From Clostridia bacterium (GTDB lineage Bacteria > Bacillota_A > Clostridia > TANB77 > CAG-508): DNA of 7,139 nucleotides. The stretch lies in assembly GCA_017621295.1 (NCBI GenBank), contig JAGATI010000194.1, positions 1 to 7,139 of the forward strand, in the 5' to 3' direction. Numbering within the stretch: the first letter of the stretch is position 1; every line of letters begins with the position of its first letter. Below, piece by piece: positions 6,173-7,139 of the stretch. The notes under the pieces are model-generated. The model was given only the letters and a program-made list of their open reading frames with translations. It did no database searches and was not told the origin of the DNA. The position numbers and the translations under genes were made by a program.

Positions 6173-6346
6173 CTATAATAAATTTAAAAATTTGTTAAAT
6201 AATTCTGAATGTTTTGTTTCTAATTCTTTAATATAATTAGAAAGATTTACATCTGTTAATTGTGAAGAAGTTTTGTTTGAACATGTCTTCATAAAATTTT
6301 CATGTCCTAAAGCATCTTCAACATATAAAAGTTCTTTATTAGTCAT
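6173..6346 (-). CDS. Small spore coat-associated protein, CotF partner (57 aa)
   Basis: A 57-residue, mostly helical protein and the first gene of the minus-strand coat pair. It begins MTNKELLYVEDALGHENFMK, continues with a cysteine-containing turn (TCSNKTSSQL) and ends in a helix with YIKELETKHSELFNKFLNLL. Clostridia commonly carry such a short gene directly before a CotF-domain gene, and I take it as the same family's first helical hairpin. I chose ATG 6346, which has AGGTGGTGAT (6360-6351) upstream, over GTG codons at 6358 and 6355 that fall inside that ribosome binding site. The TAG stop at 6175-6173 overlaps the ribosome binding site of the next gene. No convincing SigE, SigK or SigG promoter was found upstream, although a sporulation promoter is expected. 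Confidence 0.8.
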   Translation of the reverse strand: MTNKELLYVEDALGHENFMKTCSNKTSSQLTDVNLSNYIKELETKHSELFNKFLNLL

Positions 6347-6360
6347 AACAATCACCACCT

Positions 6361-7139
<779 letters not shown>

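Overview
The window is strongly AT-rich, with A/T-ending codons, strong AGGAGG-type ribosome binding sites and SigA-like promoters. Its gene content (YolD-like protein, YtrA-type regulator with an ABC-2 exporter, CotF-type spore coat proteins, archaeal-type prolyl-tRNA synthetase) points to a low-GC, spore-forming Bacillota, most likely class Clostridia. That placement is inferred from families and composition, not from a database match.

Left part (1-620): the C-terminal end of a YolD-like protein runs in from outside the window. It is followed immediately by the wreck of an OmpR-type response regulator that has lost most of its receiver domain and carries several frameshifts. A terminator closes this unit, and a consensus promoter begins directly after its U-tract.

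Region 575-2700: a compact three-gene operon encodes a GntR/YtrA-family repressor, an ABC ATPase and a six-helix ABC-2 permease, with 14-bp and 7-bp gene overlaps. A palindrome just downstream of the -10 box is the likely autoregulatory operator. A hairpin with a U-tract lies about 180 bp after the last gene.

Region 2700-4272: an intergenic stretch holds two 33-bp imperfect repeats, then GTGTA motifs at nearly the same period that run up to the promoter of a stand-alone AAA ATPase with a C-terminal DUF4143 nuclease-like domain.

Region 4273-7139: tyrosyl-tRNA synthetase (with one +1 frameshift near codon 60), a 25-bp perfect bidirectional terminator, two convergent small CotF-type spore coat genes on the minus strand, and the first 148 codons of prolyl-tRNA synthetase, which runs off the right edge. 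Neither synthetase leader shows a T-box.

I see no clear new defence or mobile system. The best candidates for a second look are the tyrS frameshift, the 33-bp-phased repeats before the AAA/DUF4143 gene, the decaying response regulator and the split coat-protein pair.
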